A DNA stretch of 64,000 bases from Trichobilharzia szidati (taxonomy: Eukaryota; Platyhelminthes; Trematoda; Strigeidida; Schistosomatidae), in NCBI GenBank assembly GCA_944472155.2, contig OX235273.1:105918582-105982581 (forward strand), read 5' to 3'. The translations under genes and the position numbers were made by a program. The notes below the pieces were generated by a model. That model was not told the DNA's origin. It made no database searches and worked only from the letters and a program-made list of their open reading frames with translations. Shown piece after piece: positions 20,501 through 32,060 of the stretch (position 1 is its first letter; the number at the start of each line of letters is the position of its first letter).

Positions 20501-21635
20501 AAGGGATTTTCAAATAATGTTTTCTTTACAGTCAGAAGTTTCATTTTCCCTATCAATGTGCTGCTATGGTTTTCCGTTTCAATCAAAAAAAGAGTATGTT
20601 ACATTTGTGACGTAATACACCTTGTTATGTCTCTATGTCCCAGCTATTTATACCTAATTTGTTGGGCATTTAATTTTTTGATATTTCTCATCGTTTAGTC
20701 TAAACTCACTAATATTCCTACCCTTAACTGCATTCTGTTTAATATTTCTTTTTCAAAAGGATTTTTATCATGTAAATTATACTCTAGACTGGTTTTCTGT
20801 CTTCCGCTGCATGACAAACTGAATGCATACACATATGCACAGCTAATGATGCATGCAGACAGTGTAGATTATGAAATAAGAAGAAGTAGGCGCCAGGAAA
20901 GCATATTCTTTTCATTACTCCACCCTAAAAGGTTATAGAAGTACCTGCAAACGTCGGTTGTTATGCTAGGCTGATAATCCACAATAGATGGAAGTACTAA
21001 AGAAGATTTTAGTTGTAAGGCTGAAATTCAAAGGTAACACAACAGTTGATATTATTTGAAGCAGATTATCAATAGCAGTTGGAAAGACTTTAATCACTTA
21101 ATTTCTTCGTCTCATATTCTTTATTTAACCTCTTATTTATCAAAATGTCAAAACAATGTTCCACTGTCGTCAGCGTGCGTGTGCATATTTCGGTGAAGCT
21201 GAGTACATAGGCTGTACCACTAAGACGCTCATAAGAATACCCATAAATATGGTTGTTAAAAGGAGGATTTAAGCTACTTTGACAGCTAAAGTCTTCAACA
21301 ACTTACTGCTACATGTCATTCTGCATCGGTAGTGAAACATTTCAAAATGGTAACGGAATACTGAGTGAAGAGTTTCCAGCTTCATATTCTTTCTATAAAG
21401 GAAGCCATAAACTGTACATACAGAAGCGGTTTGTTCAAACCCCTTACAGATTCTTATGAAATGTATATTTATTCGTGTTTTATTCTTCTGTCTTTTGAAA
21501 CTCAATTTCAAAATATGCTTTATTCTGAATCTTATACTCTCTTATGAATAATATTTATGTTTCCAGTCGACTGAATTTCCTCACATATGATTTTACATTC
21601 TGAGAATCAATTAAAATATAAAGTTAACAAGATAT
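20501..21635. other. Spacer inside the R1 inverted pair
   Basis: AT-rich, no recognised gene or repeat. Short open frames at 21.27-21.55 kb overlap on opposite strands and resemble nothing known. Confidence 0.35.
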
Positions 21636-21637
21636 GA

Positions 21638-21800
21638 TGGAGAAGATTTGTACCTCAGGTGGATGATTTTGATTTGGTTGTGTTCTCTGAGCTGAGTAGT
21701 TAATTTGCGAAGTTTTCATTGCCCCTACTAGGCAACAAACATCTCCAGCGCATACTTCATATTGAAGCTCAGAGAACACAACCACATCAAAAGTTAACAA
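21638..21800 (-). repeat. PLE terminal repeat relic with hairpin
   Basis: Shares TTTGTACCTCAGGTGGATGA and CTGAGTAGTTAATTTGCG with the PLE 3' segments at 9.36 and 34.18 kb. TTGTGTTCTCTGAGCT at about 21677-21692 is answered in reverse by AGCTCAGAGAACACAA near 21773. Confidence 0.55.
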
Positions 21801-21894
21801 GAATAAAGCATTTTTAACCCTCACTAGAACATGCTCCCAATTATATAATAATAAAAATGATATCATAGGTAGCTGAAAGCAGTCTACGAGAAGC

Positions 21895-21965
21895 TGTGGG
21901 CCTATATGTCTTGCTCATCAGCACTGATCAGCAAGGTGTATCTGCAACTTCAAAAGTAGAACTGA
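21895..21965 (-). mobile_element. Family C fragment
   Basis: GATCAGCAAGGTGTATCTGCAAC matches the RC of the family C segment before and into the ribozyme. Confidence 0.5.
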
Positions 21966-22109
21966 CATTCCCTACTCAACATAGTGTTACTACTGAACTG
22001 TTTGGACTCACGACTGATTTCCTGTTGGACTATAATGAATATGTTGATTCTGAAGTTGTAACGGAGTAATTGTTTGGATGATCCATCCTGGATGATCAAG
22101 TCACAATTT

Positions 22110-22590
22110 TTAAACTGATTTGGACGTCTCAACTAACTCTGTAATCATTATCCAATTTCTGTCTAGACTACATATCCCTCCTCTGACATTTGCACATCAT
22201 ATGTTGACGTCATCCTCACTATTTGTATCTACTCTCCTTTAATCTCCATATTGGGTGCTTCTATTTGTAGTTCGGTGCACACTGATAATGTGTTGGTTTA
22301 CAATGTGATTTCTTTTGAGTGAATGAAGGTGGTTGTGACGTTGGAGTGTGCTCATGAATTGTTGATGTGTGGCTGTTGTGGAGGATGTTTCAATCTCACG
22401 TTGTTGGTGAATATTCTTCTTGTTTCTGAGGTGCTGCATCCAGTGGAATTTCGGTTGACCACTTTTGTTCTGATTACTTGTTGTGTACTGATGAAATCAG
22501 TTGGAGTGTATAGCTGCATGTCAGAACTGTTGAGGTAATCTTGAGTTTTTGGTGTTACTATTGTTGAGTAGGAAGAATGGCTTTCCTTTT
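22110..22590 (-). repeat. Unclassified dispersed repeat R1, minus copy
   Basis: Inverted copy of 19990-20500, with few differences over most of its length. The two arms face each other across about 1.6 kb. Confidence 0.7.
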
Positions 22591-22999
22591 GCTGTTTTCG
22601 GAGAGATTTGTGTCTGTGAGCTGGACGCAGACAGTGTTTCCCTGAGTTTAGACCAGAACAGCTCGGTTTAAATTGTAACGCTTGCTTTTAGGATGCCACG
22701 AAATTGAAAGTTTTGGTAATAATGTATCAAGGATTCGACTGTCTTCAATTTATGACGAAGTTTTACCAATACCAATCAACAAATGCGGTACAGAATGGGA
22801 AACGGTTTATAACTTTTAGGTGACCTCACTAACATTGGCTCGTATTCTGCTCTTGTAGACCAATGACCCTTGGATATATATGTAAATATATGATTTCATG
22901 TTCTGTAGACAAGATCCATCAGCATGATTATTAAATTATTCTGTTATTATTTCCTTATTTGAAACAAAGGTTTATGTCTCAGAGTGTTTTTTCTGATGT

Positions 23000-23475
23000 C
23001 ATTGTGTTCTCTAATCTGGGTAGTTTTATTTTTCCGAAGCTCTCACGATCTTTATTCTGTACAACATCTTCAGTGAAGTTTTCAATAAAAAGTGCACCTA
23101 TTCAAATTATCCGTGAAGGATCAAATATTATTTCCTGAGAACTTTTGTTGTGATTGGTTGCTAATTTCCATTCCAAGTGACTATTTTATTTACTTAGAAT
23201 TCAATTGTTTTTTGTAATCTGATTTATTCCTCAATAAGGGAACAATTTTATCGCCTCTTGAAGGCAGATTCGTCTGAGTACCAGACTTCTAGGAATTCCC
23301 TGACATTTTTATTGTTTCTACTGCATAAATGTTCTGCATATTCCTAGTTAAATTGGTATCAATAGCTGTCTACGTGTACTGATATGAAAGAATACGCGTC
23401 GTGTCTTTTGGCAGCTATTTTATGTTCTTGGGCTATGTGTGGAAACGGATAGCCACCTTAGCCAGCATAGTACCT
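23000..23475 (-). pseudogene. PLE (second lineage) endonuclease relic
   Basis: Minus-strand DNA matches 34.2-34.7 kb in order: TGTGTTCTCTAATCTGGG and CAACATCTTCAGTG (terminal part), GAGTACCAGACTTCTAGGAATTCC, GTACTGATATGAAAGAATAC. It is strongly decayed, with no continuous frame. Confidence 0.6.
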
Positions 23476-23734
23476 CTATTCCTCGTAACATTTTCGAAAG
23501 AGATAAGCATTTTAATACTGCTTATTTCATTAAAAGGTATCCAATCACCGAAATAACTGTTTTGAACTTGAGCAAATGGAAAGGTGGCAAGGGTACAGAA
23601 TATTGTAAGCTCATTTGTTTTTTATTTCCCTCATACTTCCTGGGTGCCCATATGTTTACAGTGTAGTGACTGGTAGGAACCAATAAGTAATATATATCAC
23701 GAATAATGAAAATACTCAATGAAGTCTTGGTTAC

Positions 23735-23925
23735 CAGCTGACATCAGTGAGAGAACCATCAGAAAGCCAAGGAGCATTGGATAGCTCTTTCATCGATGCT
23801 TAGGACCCTTCATCAGTACGCACCTACAGGGCTTTCAACCTACGACCCTCCCGTTACAAGAAGAGCTCGCAGACAATTTAGCTGCTGGAAGAAGATCAGC
23901 AATCAGACTGACTGCCTAGGATATC
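23735..23925 (-). mobile_element. Family B SINE, single copy
   Basis: RC tail (CAGCTGACATCAGTGAGAGAACC), hammerhead-like segment at 23776-23820 with core AUGAAGG, degraded B box and A box. No partner arm was seen beside it. Confidence 0.65.
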
Positions 23926-24039
23926 GAAAGATTTGATGTAGAGTGGAAGTTTTCAACTTTCCCTATCCACTGAGATTTTAACGTAGATTTTTTTATTTTA
24001 TTTATTGTTTTGATTACAGCTTGATTCCACACCGTATTT

Positions 24040-24245
24040 TCAGTATGGATATCGGTGGCCCAAATTTCACAGGCCGACCATAGATATCGGGTATGCCTCG
24101 GCAGTGGATCGAACCCCAAACCATGTGCATGGTCGGCGAGAGTCCTAACCACTGTACCACCGACGCACAAAGTGGTGTCAGGAGTGGGATTCGAACCCAT
24201 GCCTACGCCCATATATTTCGTCATGGATGATCATCAGCTATAGAA
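24040..24245 (-). mobile_element. tRNA-like SINE, family D
   Basis: The minus strand holds GGTGGTACAGTGGTTAGGAC (A-box-like) and TGGGGTTCGATCCACTG (B-box-like), 55-60 bp apart as in a tRNA. Before it lies a second B-box-like GGGTTCGAATCCC and a CTGATGA...ATGACGAAAT segment that resembles a collapsed hammerhead. A related head is at 38.08-38.16 kb. Confidence 0.65.
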
Positions 24246-24249
24246 GTGT

Positions 24250-25400
24250 TCAAAACCAGGGATCAGTATTTCACATATATTTAGCATTAGTCAGTTGCTT
24301 CCAACCTTGTTGTCTTTAAAGCTTAAACTCATCAATGGCATTTGTTGGTGACAGTACAATATTGCCAATCGACAGAAAGGAGAACCCAAGGCTCATTGGA
24401 TTCTGTCTATATGGCTGAAAAGTCACTGACTTACCCTGCAGTCTGGAAATCTTGCTTTTATTCCCTGATCGCATCATAGATGTGTACTTCTTGATTTCTC
24501 ACACTCATGTAAATGATGTTGGTTGTTCTTGACGAAACCTACACTAGAATTCTTCATTTAACTACAGCTGTCACAACTTCCATTTAATGCGTGTCTAATG
24601 TTTCGTCCTAGATTGGGACTCCACAGGGGACTGAACGCATGATGCTAGGATCCTCGTTGAGATCGCAAGAGCGCACTGTTGAAGAGTTTACTGATTCACG
24701 TCAGATTTTCTTAATTACGTAAAGGTTATTTAGCAATCTAATCTTTACATGGAGTCGCCTATTCGTATAGACAATTAATCATAGAGCCTTATAGTATAGT
24801 TTAATACTCATAGTATGTAACTAACTAGTCTGCACATGACTTTTTCACAATATGGGGAGTTTCCGTCAGAAATATGCATTGAACACCTGTACAGGTGGCC
24901 AGAGGCTTATTTACACACCAGAGTTTTTGTAAAAGTAAACATTTCTATAGAAAGTATTAATTAACAATAGAACTATTTAAAGGGTGAGTGGGTGAGTTTT
25001 TATACTAGTCTGTTAATCACTCACTGTTCCCTTCACTTTTTTTCATTCATAAACATTTCTAGTCAAAAGTTTTATAACCATTCTGCTACAAGTACTCGAA
25101 AATATGTTTAATGTTTTATTCAAGTGTTTGTAAAATATGATTCATAGTGTAGTGGGTACTAATTTAAGTGGATTTGCATGGACTGAAAGTGTCCGTTGTT
25201 TTTCCTTATATTATGAATATTAAGAGAACTTTTACCATAAAGAACTACAACCAACTAATGTCTGTAAACATATAAAATCTAACCCGTTCCTAAAAATGGT
25301 TGATTTATATATTAGTTCAAGTAAGATATGTTCGTTCTGTCTTTATTCATTTAAAATTCACTAAAATTGCGTAAAACAAAACCATTTTCAAATTAGACTA
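24250..25400. other. Mostly unassigned; one hammerhead-like scar
   Basis: Near 24588-24630 the minus strand reads GTGGAGTCCCAATCTAGGAC followed by GAAACATTAG, a hammerhead-like remnant with a damaged core. The rest is AT-rich and unrecognised. Confidence 0.4.
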
Positions 25401-25404
25401 CAGA

Positions 25405-25455
25405 CGGATATTTCATCCTAGTTTAGGACTCTTCAGCAGTACACAGCCATGACGC
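25405..25455 (-). mobile_element. Family B fragment
   Basis: TTTCATCCTAGTTTAGGACTC then TTCAGCAGTACACAGCC is the RC of the family B ribozyme region only. Confidence 0.55.
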
Positions 25456-25496
25456 AATAGGGAAAGGAATCTTGGACCATCCGACTACGAGACGGT

Positions 25497-25700
25497 GGTC
25501 AATTAGCGTCTGTAGTTCAGCAGTAGAATGCTCACCAAACACTCATCGGGAACAAACCCGGAAGACATACTCCTATACCTTTGCTGGTAGAGAAGTGAGG
25601 TTCCTGGCAGTTCCACCAAAGGAACCTGAAGCCCCAGGTTCCACTTGGAACTCAGAGGAATTCGAAAAAAGGTGGTCACTTAGAATCTATCATGGCAGTA
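25497..25700 (+). mobile_element. tRNA-like SINE remnant, family E
   Basis: GTCTGTAGTTCAGCAGTAGA (A-box-like) and GGGAACAAACCCGG (B-box-like) then a non-tRNA body. Similar head at 59.9 kb. Confidence 0.45.
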
Positions 25701-25739
25701 ATTCTCACTAATCTCAATCATGCGTCTAGTTACCGGTGA

Positions 25740-25930
25740 TGGAGCGGACTGAAATCTAGTCAATTCTATGGTGTGGTCGTGGTGACCACGCTTGGTGTCT
25801 CATCATCACGATGCATTCTGAACTGTTGTTATTAGGGGATTGCAGGCAATCTGTAGAAGACCTGGGATCTAGGTTCGTACTTGTTGGCACTCATCATCAA
25901 GGCGTATTTGTAATCATGAAGGAGGTGGGT
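25740..25930 (-). mobile_element. Family C hammerhead SINE fragment
   Basis: The minus strand has TACGCCTTGATGATGAGTGCC: stem I GCCUUG, core AUGAUGA (C3 changed to A), stem II GUGC..GUAC, then GAA CCUAGAUC. This is a degraded hammerhead followed by the family C tail (RC of TGTGGTCGTGGTGACCACGC). Confidence 0.62.
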
Positions 25931-26264
25931 GAGACATGAATTTCTTCATGGTTAAAGATATGTCTTGGTGACAAGTGCCAAATCAAGTAGCTTTAACCGT
26001 TACTATTCTGAATAAATACGATTCTAACAGGTTACGAGATGAGCAGCTAGACTGGAATACAATAGCCTATGCACTATAATTTCGGTCACTTCGCTATGCT
26101 GCACCGTTTTCATCCAATTTTATACATGAATATGTGTTATCTTGAGGAACCCACCCCGCGCAAGCTGACTGGTATTCACCATCTCTTTGACGAAGACAGA
26201 GAGAATCAAGATACCTAACCAACAACAAGCGTCAAACACTATCAGAAGGGAAACTTTAGAGGAG

Positions 26265-26770
26265 TCGTCTCTTTCACCTTTATGGCAGCACTGTTTCAAC
26301 TACATGCAGGCTAAGAATGTCAGTGGGAGTCAAGATCACTGAGAAATGTAAGACAGCCATTTATTACTCTAGAATGAGTATGGAAGTCTATGGCACTCAG
26401 TATAAATCAAAAGATTTGTAACACTAATGTTAAGTCAGTCAGTGATTTCATCTAGTTCAGAGACCTGACACATTGTGAAAAGCGCTATTCAGAGCCTGCT
26501 GCTGATTCCTATCAGTACCTGTCTCCACTCAGTGCTCAAGTTCTTATGAATAAGCAACAACGAATTCTTGAGACGAGTTACCAATAACTGTGAGGAAGGA
26601 AAAATGGATGGGTGTGAAATACGCTGAGGATACTTTTGAGAGAAGTCATGCACACACTCAAGTAGAACGTGGGTCAGAAACGATGAGTTGAGTGTGGATA
26701 GGTAAGTGACACGGAGAAGATCATGTAAAGAGAAAATAAAAGGTTGTAGGCACTTTTGTAGCCAGAATAA
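26265..26770 (+). mobile_element. RTE-type LINE fragment
   Basis: GGCAGCACTGTTTCAACTAC, AATGTTAAGTCAGTCAGTG and CACTCAGTGCTCAAGTTCTT are landmarks of the RTE C-terminal region seen in 44.8-54.4 kb. Frames are broken. About 500 bp. Confidence 0.6.
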
Positions 26771-26774
26771 TGAG

Positions 26775-27580
26775 ATCACCGAAAATATAAGACAAATTCA
26801 GCAAAGAAAATTTTCTTTATCGACGAAATCATCTTCAGAGGCTGTATTGAGTATTTCTATTGATATGATTATGAACAATAAATTTTGTTCGAAAGATCAT
26901 CCAGTAAATAATACTGTTTCACTGCGTGGTACATCTAATAAACGAAACTAATATGGAACACTTAAACTTCGTTTAAAACATCATAGGCTGATATACTATG
27001 ACCCCACCAAAGTTATCGGGAAATGCATCCGTCATGACAATCTTCAAACCGATTATTCCACCCATGGATATGAACTCTGGAGTTATTATTATTATTATTT
27101 CATAAGGTTTTCTCATTACATGTTCCAGCTGGGTACTCGAATTAATAACAATATCTTATTCATCCAATTTACAACACTGAGAATCAGTAATTCATTATAT
27201 TTCCTTATTCACAGTTTATAAAATTACACGTGTACCACTTACTTCAACTTGCTTCGTCAAAGCGACTGATTGATTTCAAGTTGCGTCATAAAGTGGCTTT
27301 ATTTAGAGATTATTGAAGACCAGGAAACTCTGAATTATTGTTTTGTCCTTTTTCGGAGATCAGCAGCAGCATGTATTCATGACTGCAATAAGGAACAAAC
27401 TGAGAATTGTCGAGGTCGTAGATTTAGAAGTCGTGACCAATGAGGATGACGAAGTCATGTGTGAGGAAGAATACTCGTCAGGAACATAGGATGGTAGAGA
27501 AGGCATATATCGGTAATTTTCAAAAGCAAGGAAGCAATGAGTCATTTGGGCTCGTCTGGTAGTCTGAAAGTCTTAGAACC
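26775..27580. other. Unassigned stretch
   Basis: Nothing recognisable except an ATT run near 27080-27098. Confidence 0.4.
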
Positions 27581-27584
27581 ATAT

Positions 27585-27690
27585 GTCCGTGTAATTCCAG
27601 AGTCTCAAACCTAGACGAAACAATTTTCTAGTGGTCTCTGGTTTCCGGTAGTTCTCTAAACAAAGTCAGTTGTGCCACTAACGCACATTT
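27585..27690 (+). mobile_element. Family B relic
   Basis: CCAGAGTCTCAAACCTAGAC, GAAACAATTTTCTAGTG and GTTCTCTAAACAAAGTCAG align with the ribozyme and tail of family B. Strongly mutated. Confidence 0.5.
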
Positions 27691-28915
27691 CTTGCAAACT
27701 AACACTCGCAAATGCTGATTCCTCCCTGTTGATTCACTATTATCTGACAGATCTGATTGAAGAGTTTTATCACAGAGACTTCGGTGTATAATTCATACTC
27801 TCCAAAACGAATCAGTCAGAATTGTCTTATATGATTCCACCTCAAACGGATAGGAAAAGTAAATGTCGTAATATTTCCAACCGCTTATCTCCAGTCACTA
27901 TTGGTATTTCTTTCCTTATATACTAGTATCGATCTGAAGCACCTGATGTCGTATTAGTGAGTAAACGCTGAAAGTACAGAGCGACGCGGTACATCACCTT
28001 TGACAGTATTCCAATTAACTAGAGGTGAACCAATCTTTTTTCGTTGGTTATGTAATACATTAAGAGGTAGGCAGGATTTAGAAAAAAGTGTTTAGGAGAT
28101 TTATTTAAGTATTCTGGAAAACTATTAGACAAACAATGCCTGAACGATGACAGTGGAGAGGGTATAATTGATAAAATGCTATTGATATCTTATAGAGCAG
28201 CGTACTACTAATATGACTATTAATGTTATTATCGTCAGTGATATTATTAATCTTATATTTGTTCATGTATTCTACAGCTTCAACCACCTTCTTTTCAATT
28301 TAATCAACTTCTTTCTAATATCTCCTCTTCATGTCTTAGCTGCAATCAAATGTCATGCTTGTCACAATTTGGTTTTCCAAAAAACAAAATTACAGAATAC
28401 TGTAGACAAACTATGGAACAGTTCATCACAGTTTTGAGAGAGTAGAAGTACAAATAAAACAGAAATGATACCAATGATGAAAAATTAAAAAAAAGAAGAT
28501 ACTTTTCTGTCTTTTACTTATTCCAGACCCAACTAATAATAACTAGAACAAGTTATTTTTTCGGCGTCAAGTTGAAAAGTTTTGCTTGACATGGAATGGA
28601 TTTCTTTTTCTGTATTTTAAGGGACTGTGACATTCTAAGGCAATGCTAGTTTTACTCTATCCATTTGTTGCCTTTATAAGATGCTACTAGCTTGAATTAC
28701 AACAGCAGTATAACTTACACAGGTGATAATTATAGCATATTAGTTCATCAGTTTATTCTTAGTCATATACAATCTGTGACAATTGAGAAACCAGTTAGTG
28801 TGTTTGTCTGCCTACTTCACCAAACTTTCTTGAGTCACGAATAGTTCAACCTTATATTTCAAAAATGTCAAAGTAGCCTACTTCAAGGTGATAAAACCTA
28901 TGGTACTGGTTAACG
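27691..28915. other. Unassigned AT-rich stretch
   Basis: Nothing recognisable. Confidence 0.4.
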
Positions 28916-28928
28916 ATAACATTGTTAT
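28916..28928. repeat. Target-site duplication, left
   Basis: ATAACATTGTTAT, repeated exactly at 29486-29498. Confidence 0.85.
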
Positions 28929-29108
28929 TCAAGTATTGGTTTGTCGGGGTTTGATTAATTGGTTACGGGACTTCATCACGAGCTGACATCAGTTATAGAA
29001 CCATTGAAAAACCTGCAGGGAGCACTGGGCAGCTGTTTCTTCTGTCCTAGTTTGAGGTTCAAATCCAGGACCTTCTGGTTACAAGGTGATCTCGTAAACC
29101 ATTATCGA
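28929..29108 (-). mobile_element. Family B SINE, left arm with full tail
   Basis: Outer end has the complete tail (RC of CAAACCAATACTTGA). The ribozyme is half deleted: CAGCTGTTTCTTCTGTCCTAG runs straight into the B box GAGGTTCAAATCC, so stem I and the CUGANGA core are gone. Confidence 0.83.
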
Positions 29109-29485
29109 ATATCAGTGAGATGCTCACTAGTGACTGGTTCTATGTAGGTAGGTAGTTTCCTGAGTTCTAGTGGAAAGTCGTGGTCAGTGGGATGCAGCAA
29201 GTCGGGTGTGAGGAAAAATACTTGCCGAAGACACTGGCTAGCAGTTGCGTTATATCTTGAATTAGCAGGACTTGTAATTCATGGGTTGCCCATTGGATCG
29301 GGTCCCAGTGGCTGAATGATCTACGAGCTCGCCTTGTAACCAGAAGGTCTTGGTTTCGAATACCTGTTGTGCGTGTGTACTGATGAAGAGTCGCAAAATA
29401 GGACGAAAGAGCTGTCCAGTACTCCCTGCATATTTTCCAATGGTTCTCTAACCAATGTCAGCTAATGTTGAAATCCTGCAACCAA
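29109..29485 (+). mobile_element. Family B SINE, right arm, internally ended
   Basis: 5' head from ATGCTCACTAGTGACTGG, tRNA-like part (TGGCTGAATGATC near 29310; GGTTTCGAATACC near 29351), hammerhead-like module at 29377-29423 and a tail ending at GAAATCCTGCAACCAA instead of the CTACAAACC end. Confidence 0.86.
29377..29423 (+). ncRNA. Hammerhead-like motif, family B
   Basis: Stem I GUACUG/CAGUAC complete, core AUGAAGA (C3 to A), stem II GUCG..GGAC with one mismatch, GAAA, GAGCUG as degraded stem III, then UC. The fold is recognisable but predicted inactive. Confidence 0.68.
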
Positions 29486-29498
29486 ATAACATTGTTAT
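29486..29498. repeat. Target-site duplication, right
   Basis: ATAACATTGTTAT, identical to 28916-28928. Confidence 0.85.
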
Positions 29499-29504
29499 CA
29501 TATC

Positions 29505-31390
29505 ACTAATCCCTTAAGTTACGAGTGGAACATAGGACTTCAACAACAAACCTCCATTTCACACTGACGCAATCTCATCCTTGTTATCCTCGGACCCATG
29601 CCAACCTCGTCGTCTCCCATTCGACTTCCATTCAAGCAATGGCCTGCAATGCGATGTTATCCAAAAGTCTCCTCAATGTGCGTCAGACCCATCTCCATTT
29701 TCTTTGCGATACTTTGTAACAATAGAAGACAAGGGCCAGGCAACGGAACGTTTATTACGGAAAATCAACACGTATTTATAGATTTTGATGTACATTATTG
29801 TAGGTTAATGTTAGTTGAAAATACAGTCTGTTGATTGGTTGTTTCTCACACAAAGTTAACCTTGCATCTCTTGTGGCTGTGTCAGTTCATCTATATGTTA
29901 ACTGTATCCGCCTGTCCATCTTGACCTTGACCTCAATTACTGTCCACCAATTTGGCTAGCAGCCATCTCTCACCACAACTTCTTTGCCCATCGAGTTATT
30001 ATTTGGTTTTTTCCCATAGTTCCTTCTTCCTAATCATTTCTCGTCGGCCTTATGATTTTAAGTTTGGAGCCAACGAAGGCAGATGTTGATAAAAGTCTAC
30101 AGAAAGTTGTCAGAAATGCTTTTCGGGGCGCTTCAAGTTACTATTCCAACAGAGAAGAAGTGACTGACTTAACACTGGTGGGTGAAAATCCGAATTTTGT
30201 TTTTAACTCTAAGTGCAAAAGATTTTCGAACTGATTTCAGAGTGGAGAAGGTTTGTCTTGTCTTTCCGAACCTGGTTTTCAAATCCTTATCAATTCCAGG
30301 AGTTAAAAACGATGCTGCTTAGATAAGTGGAAGAAATGTCCCCTTCTAAACTCCTCCAGTTGATGATGATTGGTGTTTGTTGTTGGTCAGTTATCTACAT
30401 CAACTCCATTCTCTCTATGTACATTTGAAGCACTGTCTTTAGTGGCCGCTTCTCCTTCCAACTTGTTGGTTTTTGCCAGTAATTCTTGTGATTAATGTGA
30501 AATTAGACATGAATCGCCCGCAAACTCAAGATATCCCACAGTATTTTAGTCTGTCCAACGTGTTCCTGTCTCCTCGCTCTCCATGATCTGTTGCATGGTC
30601 CGGTTCACCAAAATTAAGAATATCATCATTGATAATGGTCAGCCTTGTCTTACTCCTGAATTCATTTCAAACATTTCGCTGAATATTTTGTTGTGTATCA
30701 CCTGACACGTGTCATTATCATGTAGCTTCTGAACGAAGCTGATCAGGGTTTGGGGGACTCTAGATTGTTGAAGCAGCATTCAATTTACTTCGTGATCAGC
30801 ACTATCGAAAGCCTTTACAAAGTCGATGAAGTTGAGGTAGGGGCTCGAGTGCTATTCTGTGCTCTGTTCAGTGGTGTTGCGTAGAGTTTCAATTTGATCC
30901 ACATATGATTTGGTTTTTTTGAATTCCGCCTATTCTGGGGGTATTCTGTATCTAGTTCATGCCTTATTCTCTGTGAAAATGTGACTTCATATTTCACTTG
31001 GTGTAGATAAGAACATGATTCCACACCACTTCTCCCAGAGGCCCAAGTCACACTTCTTTGGTAATTTCACAATGTAGCATTTCTTCTAATCATTAGTCAC
31101 CTTCGCTTCCTTCAAAGTCTTCTCGATAATGGCGTCAGCATATCTGCAGCAGTCTCTGGGTCTGTTCCCAGTAATTTGGGCCGAATTCCGTCTGGTACTG
31201 CTACCTTCATGGCTGGCTTTCAGCAACTTCATGGCATTCAAGATTTCTGCTCTTTTGCAGTATTGGTGTGCACTAGTAGTTCTATGGGCACTGTTGGTGA
31301 TATTCCTGGATGAGTTTCAGGCGGCTGTCCATCTAGAAGTCCTTTGAAGTGACCAGCCCATTGTTATTTGGTTTCTCCTTTATGATAATT
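29505..31390 (-). mobile_element. RTE-type LINE, long degraded copy
   Basis: Minus-strand copy covering the RT domain to the 3' end. Between 31240 and 31100 the minus strand reads, with frame changes, VPDGIRPKLLGTDPETAADM, the N-terminal RT region. Near 30840-30770 it reads NFIDFVKAFDSADHEVN (motif A, catalytic Asp kept). Near 30680-30640 GVRQG (motif B) follows. The C-terminal part continues to 29505 where RC of the 3' end (GAAGTCCTATGTTCCACTCG) lies. A solo LTR interrupts it at 29715-29977. Many stops. Confidence 0.78.
29715..29977 (-). mobile_element. Putative solo LTR inside RTE copy
   Basis: 263 bp starting TGTAACAATAGAAGAC and ending ...CACCACA, bounded by TG..CA and flanked by ACTT on both sides (29711-29714 and 29978-29981), as expected for LTR integration. 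The same start (TGTAGCGACAGAAGAC) occurs at 32833. The RTE sequence resumes immediately after. The strand is not certain, and the ORFs of an LTR element are not in the window. Confidence 0.55.
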
Positions 31391-31434
31391 GGGTCACCTT
31401 GACCATCCTATATATTTCTTATTTATTATTGTTT

Positions 31435-32060
31435 CCTTTATTTCCTAGAGGAACATAGGGCTTCAGCCGCGCGTCTCCATTGCGTTCGCCTCTCCGCTGG
31501 AGTCTTCATCTGCATCTAAGTCTGCCCACACGCTTTCATCTCCTCTTCACATGATCTCCTCCAAGTCACCCGTGAACGACCAACTCACCTCTTCCCTTTC
31601 GGGTTCCACTCGAGCAATGGCTTGTCTAGTGATGTCACTTGATGGTTTCCTCAGAGTATGGCCAATCCATCTCCATTTCTTCCTGCCTATTTATTTCACA
31701 ATCGGTTCCTGGTTGGTTCGCTCCCAGAGATTTCTGTTGCTGATCATTTCTGGCCATCTGATCTTGAGTATTGAGCGAAGACAACTGTTAATGAAGGTCT
31801 GTAGTTTGTTTGAGATGGTCTTTATGACGCGCAGTGCAAGTCTCTGATCCGTATAGTAGCACTGACTTCACATTGGAGTTGAAAATCTGGATCTTATTTT
31901 TGATGCTGAGAGTTGTTGACCTCCACACAGGCGTGAGAGTAGTGAAAGCTTGTCTTGCTTTTCCGATTCTTGCTTTGATATCCTCGTCAGTTCCGCCTGT
32001 AGTAGAGACGATGCTTCCCAGGTAGGTAGGTAAAAGAGGTTGTTACTTTCAGGTTCCTCC
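31435..32060 (-). mobile_element. RTE-type LINE 3' end
   Basis: A well preserved minus-strand C-terminal region of about 600 bp. The 3' terminus is RC of GAAGCCCTATGTTCCTCTAG at about 31445-31464. Inside are the RC of segments encoding WRWIGHTLR (near 31660), ITRQA and NPKGKR (near 31600), and, further up, the FN.N.KSVLLYG.ET segment. It lies directly upstream of the longer copy 29505-31390 in the same orientation. Confidence 0.75.
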
